Origin: a virus
IMG/VR virus record: IMGVR_UViG_3300047318_000447
Coordinates: 1 to 48,604 of that record
DNA length: 48,604 nucleotides
Strand: one strand, 5' to 3'
Shown here: positions 38,305 through 45,033 of the stretch, one piece after another
How the letters are laid out: each line of letters starts with the position of its first letter
Numbering within the stretch: position 1 is the stretch's first letter
Position numbers and translations under genes: made by a program
The notes under the pieces: model-generated
What the model saw: the letters and a program-made list of their open reading frames with translations, nothing else
Databases searched by the model: none
Told to the model about the DNA's origin: nothing

Positions 38305-38380
38305 TTCCGTTTCCCCGGAACTTCGGTCTATACTGGCCACCTCGTTGGACCGTCACCAAATACTGGCGTCGGTCCTTTTT
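38305..38380 (+). promoter_or_regulatory. Promoter-attenuator cassette, copy A
   Basis: TTCCG-N6-CGGAA dyad (38305-38320), -35 TTCCGT (38305-38310), -10 TATACT (38329-38334), 18-nt spacing; start near 38341. About 6 nt later begins an intrinsic terminator: GGACCG (38347-38352) pairs CGGTCC (38370-38375), then TTTTT. A transcript of about 40 nt should result unless terminated RNA polymerase is released from the hairpin. A collinear copy lies at 44288-44363. On the minus strand the same -10 area also reads TATAGA. Confidence 0.6.
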
Positions 38381-38424
38381 GCGTTCCTGGGCGGCGTCGG
38401 AGGTGGCTCCGGCGGCGTGTCCTC

Positions 38425-38453
38425 ACCATAGACCGAATCTATTGCACATGCAA
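38425..38453 (-). promoter_or_regulatory. Candidate leftward promoter TTGCAT-N17-TATGGT
   Basis: On the minus strand TTGCAT (38453-38448) and TATGGT (38430-38425) are 17 nt apart, a good vegetative match, with start near 38418. It would drive the leftward operon that begins at 38274. The -35 and spacer lie inside operator 1, so bound repressor should block it. Confidence 0.5.
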
Positions 38454-38461
38454 TAGATTCG
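38434..38461. promoter_or_regulatory. Operator 1: 28-bp dyad with 13-bp perfect arms
   Basis: The arm CGAATCTATTGCA (38434-38446) is perfectly inverted at 38449-38461, with CA between. It is distinctly AT-richer than the surroundings and covers the leftward promoter. Its core recurs at 38516-38527. Confidence 0.75.
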
Positions 38462-38515
38462 TGTCAGAGTGGCTCCACCGGGGCCTGCGGCCCCATCCGG
38501 CATGCGGGCTATCAC

Positions 38516-38527
38516 TTGCATGTGCAA
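38516..38527. promoter_or_regulatory. Operator 2: TTGCATGTGCAA core, related to operator 1
   Basis: The 16-nt string TTGCATGTGCAATAGA (38516-38531) is shared with the reverse complement of operator 1. Centres of the two operators are 74 bp apart, close to seven helical turns, so two dimers could be joined on one DNA face. It lies 22-100 bp before the two possible starts of the next gene. Confidence 0.7.
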
Positions 38528-38626
38528 TAGAGAACCGGAGACACTGACGTGGACAGGACCCGAACGCGCCCCCCAGGAAGGCCCCACCCCTCGGAGCGGC
38601 GCGCACCGCCGAATCGAGGACACCGA

Positions 38627-39160
38627 GTGCCACAGCCCGAGCGAGCGAAGAACCCGAGCCAGCGCGACCAGGTCCGGGAGGCCATCGCCGCCCTGCGCGC
38701 CGGCACCAGCCCGCGCCCCGACCTCGCCGACGCCGTCGACAAGTTCTTCACCGCGGTGACTTCGCCCAGGCAGAGCGAGACGGTCCCCATGTACCTCCCC
38801 AAGGAGACCTGGCGCCGGGCCGAGGAGAAGGCGACGCAGGAGGGCCGCAAGCGGGCCAACGTGATCGAAGAGGGGTACACCGAGTTCCTCGCCGGCCGCT
38901 GGCTCCCCACGCGCTGGCCCCGGGGCCGCGTCACCGACGCCGAGGCGGGCCCCAGGATCACCGCCAGCATCAGGGTCAAGACCGACCGACTGCGCGAGCT
39001 GGAGGAGTACGCAGCCGCCAACCCCGCGCTAATCGGCTGGGAGCCCTCGCCGGCGCAGGTCGCCGCTGCATGGATCAAGCAGTACGTCGACGCGGAGCCC
39101 GTCGCCCCTCGAAGCAAAAGCCGCCAGGCTTCCAGGCCCGGCAAGTCCCAGGCCGAGTAG
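38627..39160 (+). CDS. Candidate tandem ribbon-helix-helix regulator
   Basis: From GTG 38627 (GAGGA upstream; a GTG at 38549 would add 26 low-complexity residues) the protein has 177 residues. Two segments have strand-helix-helix form: VPMYLPKETWRRAEEKATQE and GYTEFLAGRW, then ITASIRVKTDRLRELEEYAA with QVAAAWIKQYVD, as expected of two RHH units in one chain. It lies directly downstream of the twin operators. A role as their binder and as a repressor of the leftward and its own genes is inferred. Other DNA-binding or partition-type proteins are possible. Confidence 0.5.
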   Translation: MPQPERAKNPSQRDQVREAIAALRAGTSPRPDLADAVDKFFTAVTSPRQSETVPMYLPKETWRRAEEKATQEGRKRANVIEEGYTEFLAGRWLPTRWPRGRVTDAEAGPRITASIRVKTDRLRELEEYAAANPALIGWEPSPAQVAAAWIKQYVDAEPVAPRSKSRQASRPGKSQAE

Positions 39161-39172
39161 CCGACACGGATC

Positions 39173-39202
39173 CTCGGCCTGGTCCGCCGACAGCAGGCCG
39201 AG
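39173..39202 (+). terminator. 9-bp hairpin after the candidate regulator
   Basis: CTCGGCCTG (39173-39181) pairs with CAGGCCGAG (39194-39202) around a 12-nt loop. No U-tract. It lies between the regulator stop (39160) and the next ribosome binding site (TAGGAG), so it may lower transcription into the recombination gene. Confidence 0.5.
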
Positions 39203-39245
39203 ATCCCGTGGCCATCACCATCACAGTCCTGTAGGAGACACACCC

Positions 39246-40265
39246 ATGGCAGGCCATCAGGCCGCCGGCGAAGCCGGTGGCTTCCCCCAGCACACCCAAA
39301 ACCCGCCCCCCCACACCCCCGCGGCCACGCTCGCGCCGCTGAGCGCCGAACAGCTCGCCGCCCTCCAGCGGTTGCGTGCGCCGTTCGCCGCCGAGCAGGT
39401 CTCCAGCCGACCCGAGATCACCTGCCCCGCCTGCGCGGACGGCAAGCACGGCCGCTGCGCCGAGCACGACAAGACCGTGTGCCCCGTCTGCGGAAGTTAC
39501 GTCACCACCGCGCACATCGACCTCGACTACGTCGGGCACGCCGAGATCACCGGCCGCCTCCTGGACGTCGACCCCCTCTACTCGTGGGAACCGATGGCCC
39601 GCACCGCCCGTGACCTGCCGCTCCTCGACGAGTACAACGGCCTGTGGATGACCCTGACAGTGTGCGGCGTCACCCGCTACGGCTACGGCGACGCCTCACG
39701 CCGCGGCATGAACTCCACCTCCGTGAAGGAGATCATCGGCAACGCCCTGAGGAACGCCGGCATGCGCTTCGGCATGGGCCTGGAGCTGTGGAAGCCCGGC
39801 GCCCGGGCCGCCGTCGAACCGTCCGAGGCCGCGAAGATCTGCGAGCGCCTCGACGAGAAAGCGGTGTGGAACACCCCGAGGGCCCTGGAGGAGATGCGAC
39901 GCCGGGCCCGCAAGGCCGGCGTGCTCGGCCACGTCGTGGAGAGCGCCGGATGGCGCACCATCGGCGAGGTCATCCAGGACCGCCTCGCCATGCTCGCCGA
40001 GCCCACCGCGCGAGACGCCCGCGCCGAGGGCCCGCGCGAGGTCACCGCCGCCGACGCGCTCGCCGCCAAGGTCGACGCGGGCTGGGGCAACGTCATGGCC
40101 TGCGAGCAGACCCTCGCCGAGGCGCGCCACCGCCACCTCGCCGACACCCCCCACCCCGGCGACGCGCAGCGCCGCTCATTCGCCCAGGTGCTGGGCGAGC
40201 GCATCGCGCAGTTGCGTGAGGAGCGCTCCGGCCAGGACCGGCACCCGGACGCGGAGGTGGCGTGA
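39246..40265 (+). CDS. Candidate Rad52/Sak-like single-strand annealing protein
   Basis: A 339-residue protein, ATG behind TAGGAG. An N-terminal zinc finger (CPACADGKHGRC, CPVCG) precedes the conserved core, with HAEITGRLLDVDPLYSWEP, NGLWMTLTVCGVTRYGYGD and KEIIGNALRNAGMRFGMGLE. The last block (K-E-x2-x-D/N-A-L-R-x-A-x-R-x-F-G) is the hallmark seen in Rad52/Sak-type annealing proteins. The C-terminus is helical. It would anneal single strands in phage recombination and repair. Assignment is by pattern; ERF or RecT-like families are less fitting. Confidence 0.55.
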   Translation: MAGHQAAGEAGGFPQHTQNPPPHTPAATLAPLSAEQLAALQRLRAPFAAEQVSSRPEITCPACADGKHGRCAEHDKTVCPVCGSYVTTAHIDLDYVGHAEITGRLLDVDPLYSWEPMARTARDLPLLDEYNGLWMTLTVCGVTRYGYGDASRRGMNSTSVKEIIGNALRNAGMRFGMGLELWKPGARAAVEPSEAAKICERLDEKAVWNTPRALEEMRRRARKAGVLGHVVESAGWRTIGEVIQDRLAMLAEPTARDARAEGPREVTAADALAAKVDAGWGNVMACEQTLAEARHRHLADTPHPGDAQRRSFAQVLGERIAQLREERSGQDRHPDAEVA

Positions 40266-40570
40266 TGAGCAAGCGCAAGCCGCCGACGGCGGGGTTCACC
40301 TCGACCCTTGACGAGACGGAGTTCCTGCGGCACGGCGCGTGCCGCGGCCAGGACCCGGAGATGTTCTTCCCCGTCGGCAACACGAGCGAAGCCGCCCACC
40401 AGAGCGCCCAGGCCAAGGCCGTATGCCGGAGCTGCCCCGTCACCATCCGATGCCTGACCTGGGCGCTGGAGACGGACCAGGCCGCCGGCGTGTGGGGCGG
40501 CATGGACGAGAGCGAACGCCTCAACCTCCAAAGACGCGCCACCACGCACCGGACGGGGGCCGCGGCATGA
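40265..40570 (+). CDS. WhiB-family iron-sulfur regulator
   Basis: A 101-residue protein, ATG 40265 overlapping the previous stop, with GGAGGTG at good spacing (the GTG at 40262 is too near). The four cluster ligands Cys26, Cys54, Cys57 and Cys63 are present, and the turn motif GVWGGM at 75-80 precedes a basic C-terminus (RLNLQRRATT) that contacts DNA. WhiB proteins bind a [4Fe-4S] cluster and sigma factor region 4, changing promoter choice; phage WhiB proteins can repress host developmental or septation genes. Confidence 0.9.
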   Translation: MSKRKPPTAGFTSTLDETEFLRHGACRGQDPEMFFPVGNTSEAAHQSAQAKAVCRSCPVTIRCLTWALETDQAAGVWGGMDESERLNLQRRATTHRTGAAA

Positions 40571-40857
40571 GCGCGTTCACCGACGGCATCGCCGTGGGCC
40601 TTACCGCCGCCACCACCCTCGGCGTGCTCGCCGCCCGCGCCCGCCAGGCCTGGCGCCGGCGCCGCGCCCTGCGGGACTCGCCCTGCGGCGACTGGCACGT
40701 CGTCGACCTGGCGGATCAACTGCCGCCTGCCCGGTACGTGCCGCTGCGCGGCCCGGATCAGAGCCTGGAGCGTTTCCAGGTCGTGCGGGACGCGGAGAGC
40801 GTCCTGCGCGAGCGGCTGCCGGTCCTGGGGCCGCTGTACGTACACGAGGACCTTTGA
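40567..40857 (+). CDS. Small membrane-associated protein, 96 aa
   Basis: ATG overlaps the WhiB stop (ATGA). An N-terminal hydrophobic helix (IAVGLTAATTLGVLAARAR) is followed by Arg-rich sequence and then an alpha/beta region (WHVVDLADQLPPARYVPLRG, LERFQVVRDAESVL). A peripheral or single-span membrane protein. Function unknown. Confidence 0.5.
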   Translation: MSAFTDGIAVGLTAATTLGVLAARARQAWRRRRALRDSPCGDWHVVDLADQLPPARYVPLRGPDQSLERFQVVRDAESVLRERLPVLGPLYVHEDL

Positions 40858-40886
40858 GCGGTCCTCTGAAGAACCGGCCCACCTGG

Positions 40887-40916
40887 GGGGCGCCCGCCAC
40901 CCCCGGCGGGCGCCCC
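40887..40916 (+). terminator. Very stable 12-bp hairpin
   Basis: GGGGCGCCCGCC (40887-40898) pairs perfectly with GGCGGGCGCCCC (40905-40916) around ACCCCC, without a U-tract. It separates the WhiB unit from the gene at 40949 and probably acts as terminator or RNA-stability element. Confidence 0.6.
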
Positions 40917-40948
40917 ACAGTCCGTTCACGACAAGAGGAGGGATCGAG

Positions 40949-41230
40949 ATGTGGCTGACGGTCACCCTGCTGGCCGCTCTCATAGCGGGCGGCGCACTCG
41001 GCTGGGCCTGGACCTGGGCCCGCCAGCGCACCGCGCTACGGCAGGAACGCTTCGACCGCAGACGAGAGGCGCAGATAGCCGCCGCGGAGGCCGCCTTACT
41101 GCGCCGGGAGATGGACGACTGGACGCAGGCCGCGGGCGAGGCCATCGAGGCGAGAAGCGACGGGTCGCTGGCAGAGCGGCTGCACCTGCTGCTGTGGTCG
41201 GCGGAGATGACGCGAAGGGACCAGGCGTGA
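40949..41230 (+). CDS. Single-span membrane protein with coiled coil, 93 aa
   Basis: ATG behind GAGGAGGG. The first 20 residues are hydrophobic (WLTVTLLAALIAGGALGWAW), followed by basic charges and a long helix with heptad pattern (RREAQIAAAEAALLRREMDD, ending SLAERLHLLLWSAEMT). It starts a run of eight coupled small genes to 44282. Function unknown. Confidence 0.55.
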   Translation: MWLTVTLLAALIAGGALGWAWTWARQRTALRQERFDRRREAQIAAAEAALLRREMDDWTQAAGEAIEARSDGSLAERLHLLLWSAEMTRRDQA

Positions 41231-41640
41231 CGCAGCACCACAGCACCGAAGGCGAACCGTACGACGCCGCCGCCGCCGACGCGCTGGTCGCGGACGTCGA
41301 CGCGGCCGGCCGCCAGCTGGCACTCGGCTCCGCGCAGGTCCTCGGCGGCCTCCTGGCCCTCGGGCTACTGCGCTACGTCCGCACCCCCGAGACCCTCGTC
41401 GACGTCCTCGCCCCACAGATCCCACCCGGCCCCCAACGCGACCAGCTGGTGTTCATCGCCGGCGCCGCCGCCGGCCTCCACGCCGGCCAGCAACGCGCCC
41501 GCCCCTACTGGGACCCGCAGGAACTCCACGCCGCCGCCGACGAACTGTACGCGGCAGCGTTCACAGCGATGGGCTCCCTCGTCCGGGACGCCGCGAACGC
41601 CGCCCCCCGCCCACCGTGGACCACCGGGAGCGGCGCATGA
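41227..41640 (+). CDS. Hypothetical helical protein, 137 aa
   Basis: GTG overlapping the previous stop. Helical with ALVADVDAAGRQLALGSAQV, an Ala/Leu-rich hydrophobic stretch (VLGGLLALGLLRYV), and QLVFIAGAAAGLHAG. The C-terminus is Pro-rich. It may associate with membranes or with its neighbour. No family known. The stop overlaps the next ATG. Confidence 0.5.
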   Translation: MTQHHSTEGEPYDAAAADALVADVDAAGRQLALGSAQVLGGLLALGLLRYVRTPETLVDVLAPQIPPGPQRDQLVFIAGAAAGLHAGQQRARPYWDPQELHAAADELYAAAFTAMGSLVRDAANAAPRPPWTTGSGA

Positions 41641-42020
41641 CCCCACCCACCGCCGCACCCGCCCCCCGACGCGGCCAGCCACCCAAGCTCGACAGTCCCA
41701 CCGCGCGCCGCACCCTGCTGGACGCCATCGGCGCCGGCGCCACGCTCGCCCAGGCCGCCGCCGCGAGCGGCATCACCCGCGCGACCATCCACAACACCCG
41801 CCGCCGCGACCCCGCATTCGACCAGGCCCTCACCGCGACCCTCACCGCGGCCCGCACCCGGCCCCACTGCCAGAGCTGCCAAGCCCCCGCGCTCACCCTC
41901 ACCCCGCACGGCGTGACCTGCACCGCCTGCCACACCCGCTACGCCCTCGTCGCGGTCCCGCCCGTACGCGCCGTAACCCCACTCCTCCACGCCCCCGAGC
42001 CACTGGCGCACGCCAGCTGA
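41637..42020 (+). CDS. HTH plus zinc-ribbon protein, 127 aa
   Basis: ATG coupled by ATGA. Residues 20-65 form a helix-turn-helix (LLDAIGAGATLAQAAAASGI, TRATIHNTRRRD). Residues 80-105 give a zinc ribbon: CQSCQAPALTLTPHGVTC then ACH, with two CxxC pairs. This combination suggests a small DNA- or RNA-binding regulator. It is not the packaging terminase, which is already present. Confidence 0.6.
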   Translation: MTPPTAAPAPRRGQPPKLDSPTARRTLLDAIGAGATLAQAAAASGITRATIHNTRRRDPAFDQALTATLTAARTRPHCQSCQAPALTLTPHGVTCTACHTRYALVAVPPVRAVTPLLHAPEPLAHAS

Positions 42021-42036
42021 ACGGAGCCCCCCTCTC

Positions 42037-42333
42037 ATGACCGCCACCCCTCACATGCCCGCTCCGCTCGCCCTGGCCCCGGCCGCCGCGAACCCCGACC
42101 TCCTCGACCGTCTCCTCGCCGTCGTCGCGGACCTGGAGGCGAACGCCGGCCTCGGCAGCACCTGGCACACCAACATGGCGGCCGCCGCCCGGATCCGCGA
42201 AGCCCTCGGCCCCGAACACCTCCGACCCGCCGCGACCCGGCGCGACCAGATGCGCGCGGCGATGCTCGCCGCCCTCGGCGCCCCCACCCCGACGGCGCCC
42301 GCCACCGACCGCACCCTGAGGAGCGTCGCATGA
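42037..42333 (+). CDS. Hypothetical helical protein, 98 aa
   Basis: ATG behind CGGAG. Ala/Leu-rich and helical with LLDRLLAVVADLEANAGLG, then WHTNMAAAARIREALGPEH and a C-terminal RDQMRAAMLAALGA helix, flanked by Pro-rich linkers. No family. Its stop overlaps the next ATG. Function unknown. Confidence 0.45.
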   Translation: MTATPHMPAPLALAPAAANPDLLDRLLAVVADLEANAGLGSTWHTNMAAAARIREALGPEHLRPAATRRDQMRAAMLAALGAPTPTAPATDRTLRSVA

Positions 42334-42875
42334 CCGTCCGCCCGCAGCGCGTCAGCCCCGAGTGGCTGCGCGCCCACGCCGCTGCCCTCGTCCAGCCCGG
42401 CCCGCAGCCCGCCGCCGAGGCCACCACCCCGGTGCCCTGCTCGGCCTGCGCCTGCGCGGCCGGCCGCTTTCCGCTCGACCAGCTCGCACACCTCGACTGC
42501 GCCCGCGCCATCGCGGCCACAGGCAACCAACAAACCGTGGAGGAGGAGTGGCCCGCCCAGCACGTCCAGCTGGTGGAACACCTGTGCGCGGTCCGCCCCG
42601 GGCTGCGCCCCGAGCAGGCACACGCCGCCCTGCAAGGCCTGCGCACCCTGCGATGGACGCTGCACCCCGACCACCTGACGTGCGAGCCGGTCACGACGAC
42701 GCCCGCCACCGCCCCACTGGCGGCGTGCACCGCGACGGAGACCGGCCTCGACGAGCAGCCGCTCGCCTGCGTCCTCGCCGTCCACGACGACACCCCGTGG
42801 CACTACAACGGCCGCGACCTCCGGTGGCGCAGCGAGGGCAGCGGCCTGTCCCTGAAACGGGGCAGCACCCCGTGA
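42330..42875 (+). CDS. Hypothetical Cys-containing protein, 181 aa
   Basis: ATGA-coupled. An N-terminal basic helix (SPEWLRAHAAAL) leads to PVPCSACACAAGRF and DCARAIAATG, a possible metal site; the middle is helical (HVQLVEHLCAVRPGLRPEQA) and the C-terminus has beta-like segments with WHYNGRDLRWRSEG. No recognised family. Confidence 0.45.
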   Translation: MTVRPQRVSPEWLRAHAAALVQPGPQPAAEATTPVPCSACACAAGRFPLDQLAHLDCARAIAATGNQQTVEEEWPAQHVQLVEHLCAVRPGLRPEQAHAALQGLRTLRWTLHPDHLTCEPVTTTPATAPLAACTATETGLDEQPLACVLAVHDDTPWHYNGRDLRWRSEGSGLSLKRGSTP

Positions 42876-43219
42876 GCGCCCCGGTGGTGGCACCGCGGCG
42901 GGGGCCGGCCGCGACGCTGTACGACGCACTGTCGGACATCTGCTCCGCGGCGCGATCCACCCGGTGGGTAGACGGCGCGGAGTACGAGGTGTGGCGCCTC
43001 GTCGAGGACCAGGAGCGGGACGTCCAGGGCGTGTGGGGCCACTACAGCCCGCAGTCCATGCCCTCGCCGCTGCTCCTGGCGTGGATGCTGGCCCGTCAGG
43101 CCCACTGCTGGATCGGATGGGAGGACGGGCGGCTGGTAGAGGTGCCCATGGACGTATGGATGAGGCGCTACCGGGCGTGGGCCGGGGCGAGGGTAATGAC
43201 ACAGGAGGGGACACGGTGA
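42872..43219 (+). CDS. Hypothetical Trp-rich protein, 115 aa
   Basis: GTG coupled by GTGA. Alpha/beta sequence with LYDALSDICSAARSTRWVDG, EYEVWRLVEDQERDVQGVW, LLLAWMLARQAHCWIGWED and a C-terminal basic stretch. Conserved Trp spacing suggests a defined fold, perhaps protein binding. Function unknown. Confidence 0.45.
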   Translation: MSAPVVAPRRGPAATLYDALSDICSAARSTRWVDGAEYEVWRLVEDQERDVQGVWGHYSPQSMPSPLLLAWMLARQAHCWIGWEDGRLVEVPMDVWMRRYRAWAGARVMTQEGTR

Positions 43220-43542
43220 GTTACGACATCTGCCTGGACATCGACACGGGCGCCGGAGAGACGGTGACGGCCCTGGAGGTCGGCAACTACACGAGCAACG
43301 TGGCGTGGATGTGGTCCCAGGCGCTGGGCCACCCACTGCGTGAGCTGGACGGCCGTGGCGCAGCGGACACCGTTGACGTCCTGACGGCCGCCGTGGCCGC
43401 GATGCGGGAGCGGGCGCAGGAGTTCCGGGCCCAGGAACCGGAGAACGGCTGGGGCGACTACCAGGGCGCCCTCGGGTACCTGGAGCGCCTGCTCGCCGGG
43501 TGCCAAGCGCACCCGGCGACGACGATTCGGATCTCCAGCTGA
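43216..43542 (+). CDS. Hypothetical protein, 108 aa
   Basis: GTG overlapping the previous stop, with AGGAGGGG upstream. The pattern SYDICLDIDTGAGETVTALE, VGNYTSNVAWMWSQALG and WGDYQGALGYLERLLAGC, with paired Trp and Tyr, is found in other actinobacterial and phage proteins annotated only as hypothetical. Probably globular alpha/beta. The next ATG overlaps its stop. Confidence 0.55.
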   Translation: MSYDICLDIDTGAGETVTALEVGNYTSNVAWMWSQALGHPLRELDGRGAADTVDVLTAAVAAMRERAQEFRAQEPENGWGDYQGALGYLERLLAGCQAHPATTIRISS

Positions 43543-44282
43543 TGGCCGGCCGGCAGGCATCCGACCACGACGTCGCCGCCGAGTCGGGGGACGCACCGGC
43601 GTGCGGGTGCTGCGAACGGGCACTGCACCGGGAGGAGCTCGGCGCCGGACGGTCGGTGTGCCTGGTGTGCGAGCGGGAGGTCGCCCACCGCCTCACCGAC
43701 GTGGAGCAGCTGTGGAAGCTGCTGCCGGCGTGCACCGCGAAGGGCAGTCCACTGTCGGACACCGGGGCCGGCTCGGCGAGCACCGGCTCGCAGGCGCCCG
43801 GCAACCTCGCCGTGTTCAGCCTCCTGGCGGGGGACGTGCCGCGCCGGCTGCAGGTGCACGAGAGGGCGTGGCGCCTCATACGGGGCACCCCCGCCCCGGC
43901 CGATCAGCCTGCGGGGCAGGACCGGCAACTGCGGGACGTCCTGGGCTACCTGCGGATCAACCTCGACTGGGCGTGCCGCACCCCGGCCGCGGACGTGAAG
44001 ACGCTGCGCGGGGATGTGCGGCACCTCGCCGCGGAGATGATGTCCGCCATCACCGGGGAGCGCGACCGGCGGGTGACGGTGCCCTACCCGTGCCCGCTGC
44101 CGGCCCTCGGCTTCGCGGACGACGACGAGAGGGCGCCCGCCTGCGGGGCGCTGCTGCGGATGTACCCCGCCGAGCGGGAGATCCGTTGCACCGGCTGCAA
44201 GCGGCGAGTACCCAGGCACCACTGGCACCGGATCGGGCTGCTCGTCGGCTCGATCACGCTGGAGGGACAGGCGGCCGCGTAG
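43542..44282 (+). CDS. Hypothetical multi-zinc protein, 246 aa
   Basis: ATG 43542 overlapping the preceding stop (TGATG). It has a zinc ribbon near the N-terminus (CGCCERALHREELG ... CLVCEREVA) and a second at the C-terminus (C-P-L ... CGALLRMYPAEREIRCTGCKR followed by HHWH). The middle is helical with LRINLDWACR and LAAEMMSAITGERDR. Two ribbon ends flanking a helical body suggest a nucleic-acid-binding protein. It closes the coupled run; cassette copy B follows immediately. Confidence 0.55.
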   Translation: MAGRQASDHDVAAESGDAPACGCCERALHREELGAGRSVCLVCEREVAHRLTDVEQLWKLLPACTAKGSPLSDTGAGSASTGSQAPGNLAVFSLLAGDVPRRLQVHERAWRLIRGTPAPADQPAGQDRQLRDVLGYLRINLDWACRTPAADVKTLRGDVRHLAAEMMSAITGERDRRVTVPYPCPLPALGFADDDERAPACGALLRMYPAEREIRCTGCKRRVPRHHWHRIGLLVGSITLEGQAAA

Positions 44283-44287
44283 AAGGG

Positions 44288-44364
44288 TTCCGCGACCCCG
44301 GAACTTTCGTCTATGCTGGCCGCTCCGACGGGCCATCACCACTTCACGGTGACGGCCCTTTTTT
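44288..44364 (+). promoter_or_regulatory. Promoter-attenuator cassette, copy B
   Basis: TTCCG-N6-CGGAA dyad (44288-44303), -35 TTCCGC (44288-44293), -10 TATGCT (44312-44317), 18-nt spacing. The terminator starts 6 nt after the predicted start: GGGCC (44330-44334) pairs GGCCC (44354-44358) and TCACC (44336-44340) pairs GGTGA (44348-44352), followed by six T. It is collinear with copy A, about 55 of 76 positions identical by my count, and a base pair has changed from A-T to G-C. Confidence 0.65.
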
Positions 44365-44393
44365 GTTGCCCGAAACCAGCCGAGGAGACGTGC

Positions 44394-44648
44394 GTGGACA
44401 CGGTCGTACACGAGGGCGAGGCGGTCGAACTGCTGCCGGGCCCCGGCGAGGGGCAGGTGCCGGCGGGGCTCGGGGGCCTGCTGTGGGAGCACGGGCCCGT
44501 CGCGGACGGGCAGGCGATGGGTGCGCCGCGGTGCGGGTCCTGCTCGGAGCGTGCGGGGGTGGCGGTGCCGTGGCCGTGCGAGCCGGTGGGTGAGGGGGCT
44601 GTCGTGACGGTGAAGCCGTGGGGGTGGACGTTTCGTCAACGCGACTGA
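44394..44648 (+). CDS. Small protein downstream of attenuator B, 84 aa
   Basis: GTG behind GAGGAG, 30 nt after the terminator T-run. Acidic, Gly/Pro-rich N-terminal part (GEAVELLPGPGEGQVPAG), then CGSCSERAGVAVPWPCE with three Cys, and a beta-like end (VVTVKPWGWTF). It is the only gene between cassette B and the long intergenic region before the replication gene. Function unknown. Confidence 0.5.
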   Translation: MDTVVHEGEAVELLPGPGEGQVPAGLGGLLWEHGPVADGQAMGAPRCGSCSERAGVAVPWPCEPVGEGAVVTVKPWGWTFRQRD

Positions 44649-45033
44649 GGGGCCCCCGCCGGCGGTTGCGGGGCTGGTCGGTGCGGCGCGAGCACCCCGA
44701 TGATCTAGTCCCTGACATTACTTTGACATGGGATGTCAAACGCTCGACATGCCGATGCCGGAGAAGGGGGCCGGGAGACGATAGGGTCGGGTTGGCTTCC
44801 GCCCTGACCGGACGAGGCGTCAACCCTGCGCGCCGAGTGCGGCAAAGGGGGCTGTGCCCGCACCCGCTCAGCGGGTAGTCTGACGCCAGCAAGCTTCCAT
44901 CACAGTCGGTGAAGCGTTGCGCAACAAGACAACTGGACATGTAGAAGGGGCCCTGACTCCCCCTCGCGGCGCGCCAACGCCTTAGTGCGAGGAGAACGGA
45001 CCCCATTCGACAACCGAGGAAAGCGGTCGTCTG
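44649..45033 (+). other. Intergenic region with operator-like repeats, no convincing gene
   Basis: Holds a hairpin just after the stop at 44648 (GCCCC...GGGGC), the GACAT repeat group at 44714-44750, a perfect short hairpin ACCCGCT-C-AGCGGGT (44862-44876), and TTGCGCAA near 44917. A possible promoter TTGCGC-N17-TGTAGA lies before 44950. No open frame with normal codon use and a start signal was found. Confidence 0.5.
44714..44750. promoter_or_regulatory. GACAT repeat array with a 19-bp dyad
   Basis: GACAT occurs at 44714, 44725 and 44746 and inverted (ATGTC) at 44733. The central pair forms TTTGACAT-GGG-ATGTCAAA (44722-44740), and direct copies are 11 and 21 bp apart, about one and two helical turns. 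TTGACA is also a perfect -35 but no good -10 follows at 17 nt. Likely a protein-binding array or operator. Confidence 0.55.

Noticed and set aside
44723-44752. TTGACA (44723-44728) as a functional -35 promoter
   Set aside because: No acceptable -10 hexamer lies 16-19 nt downstream, so the site is better explained as an operator repeat.
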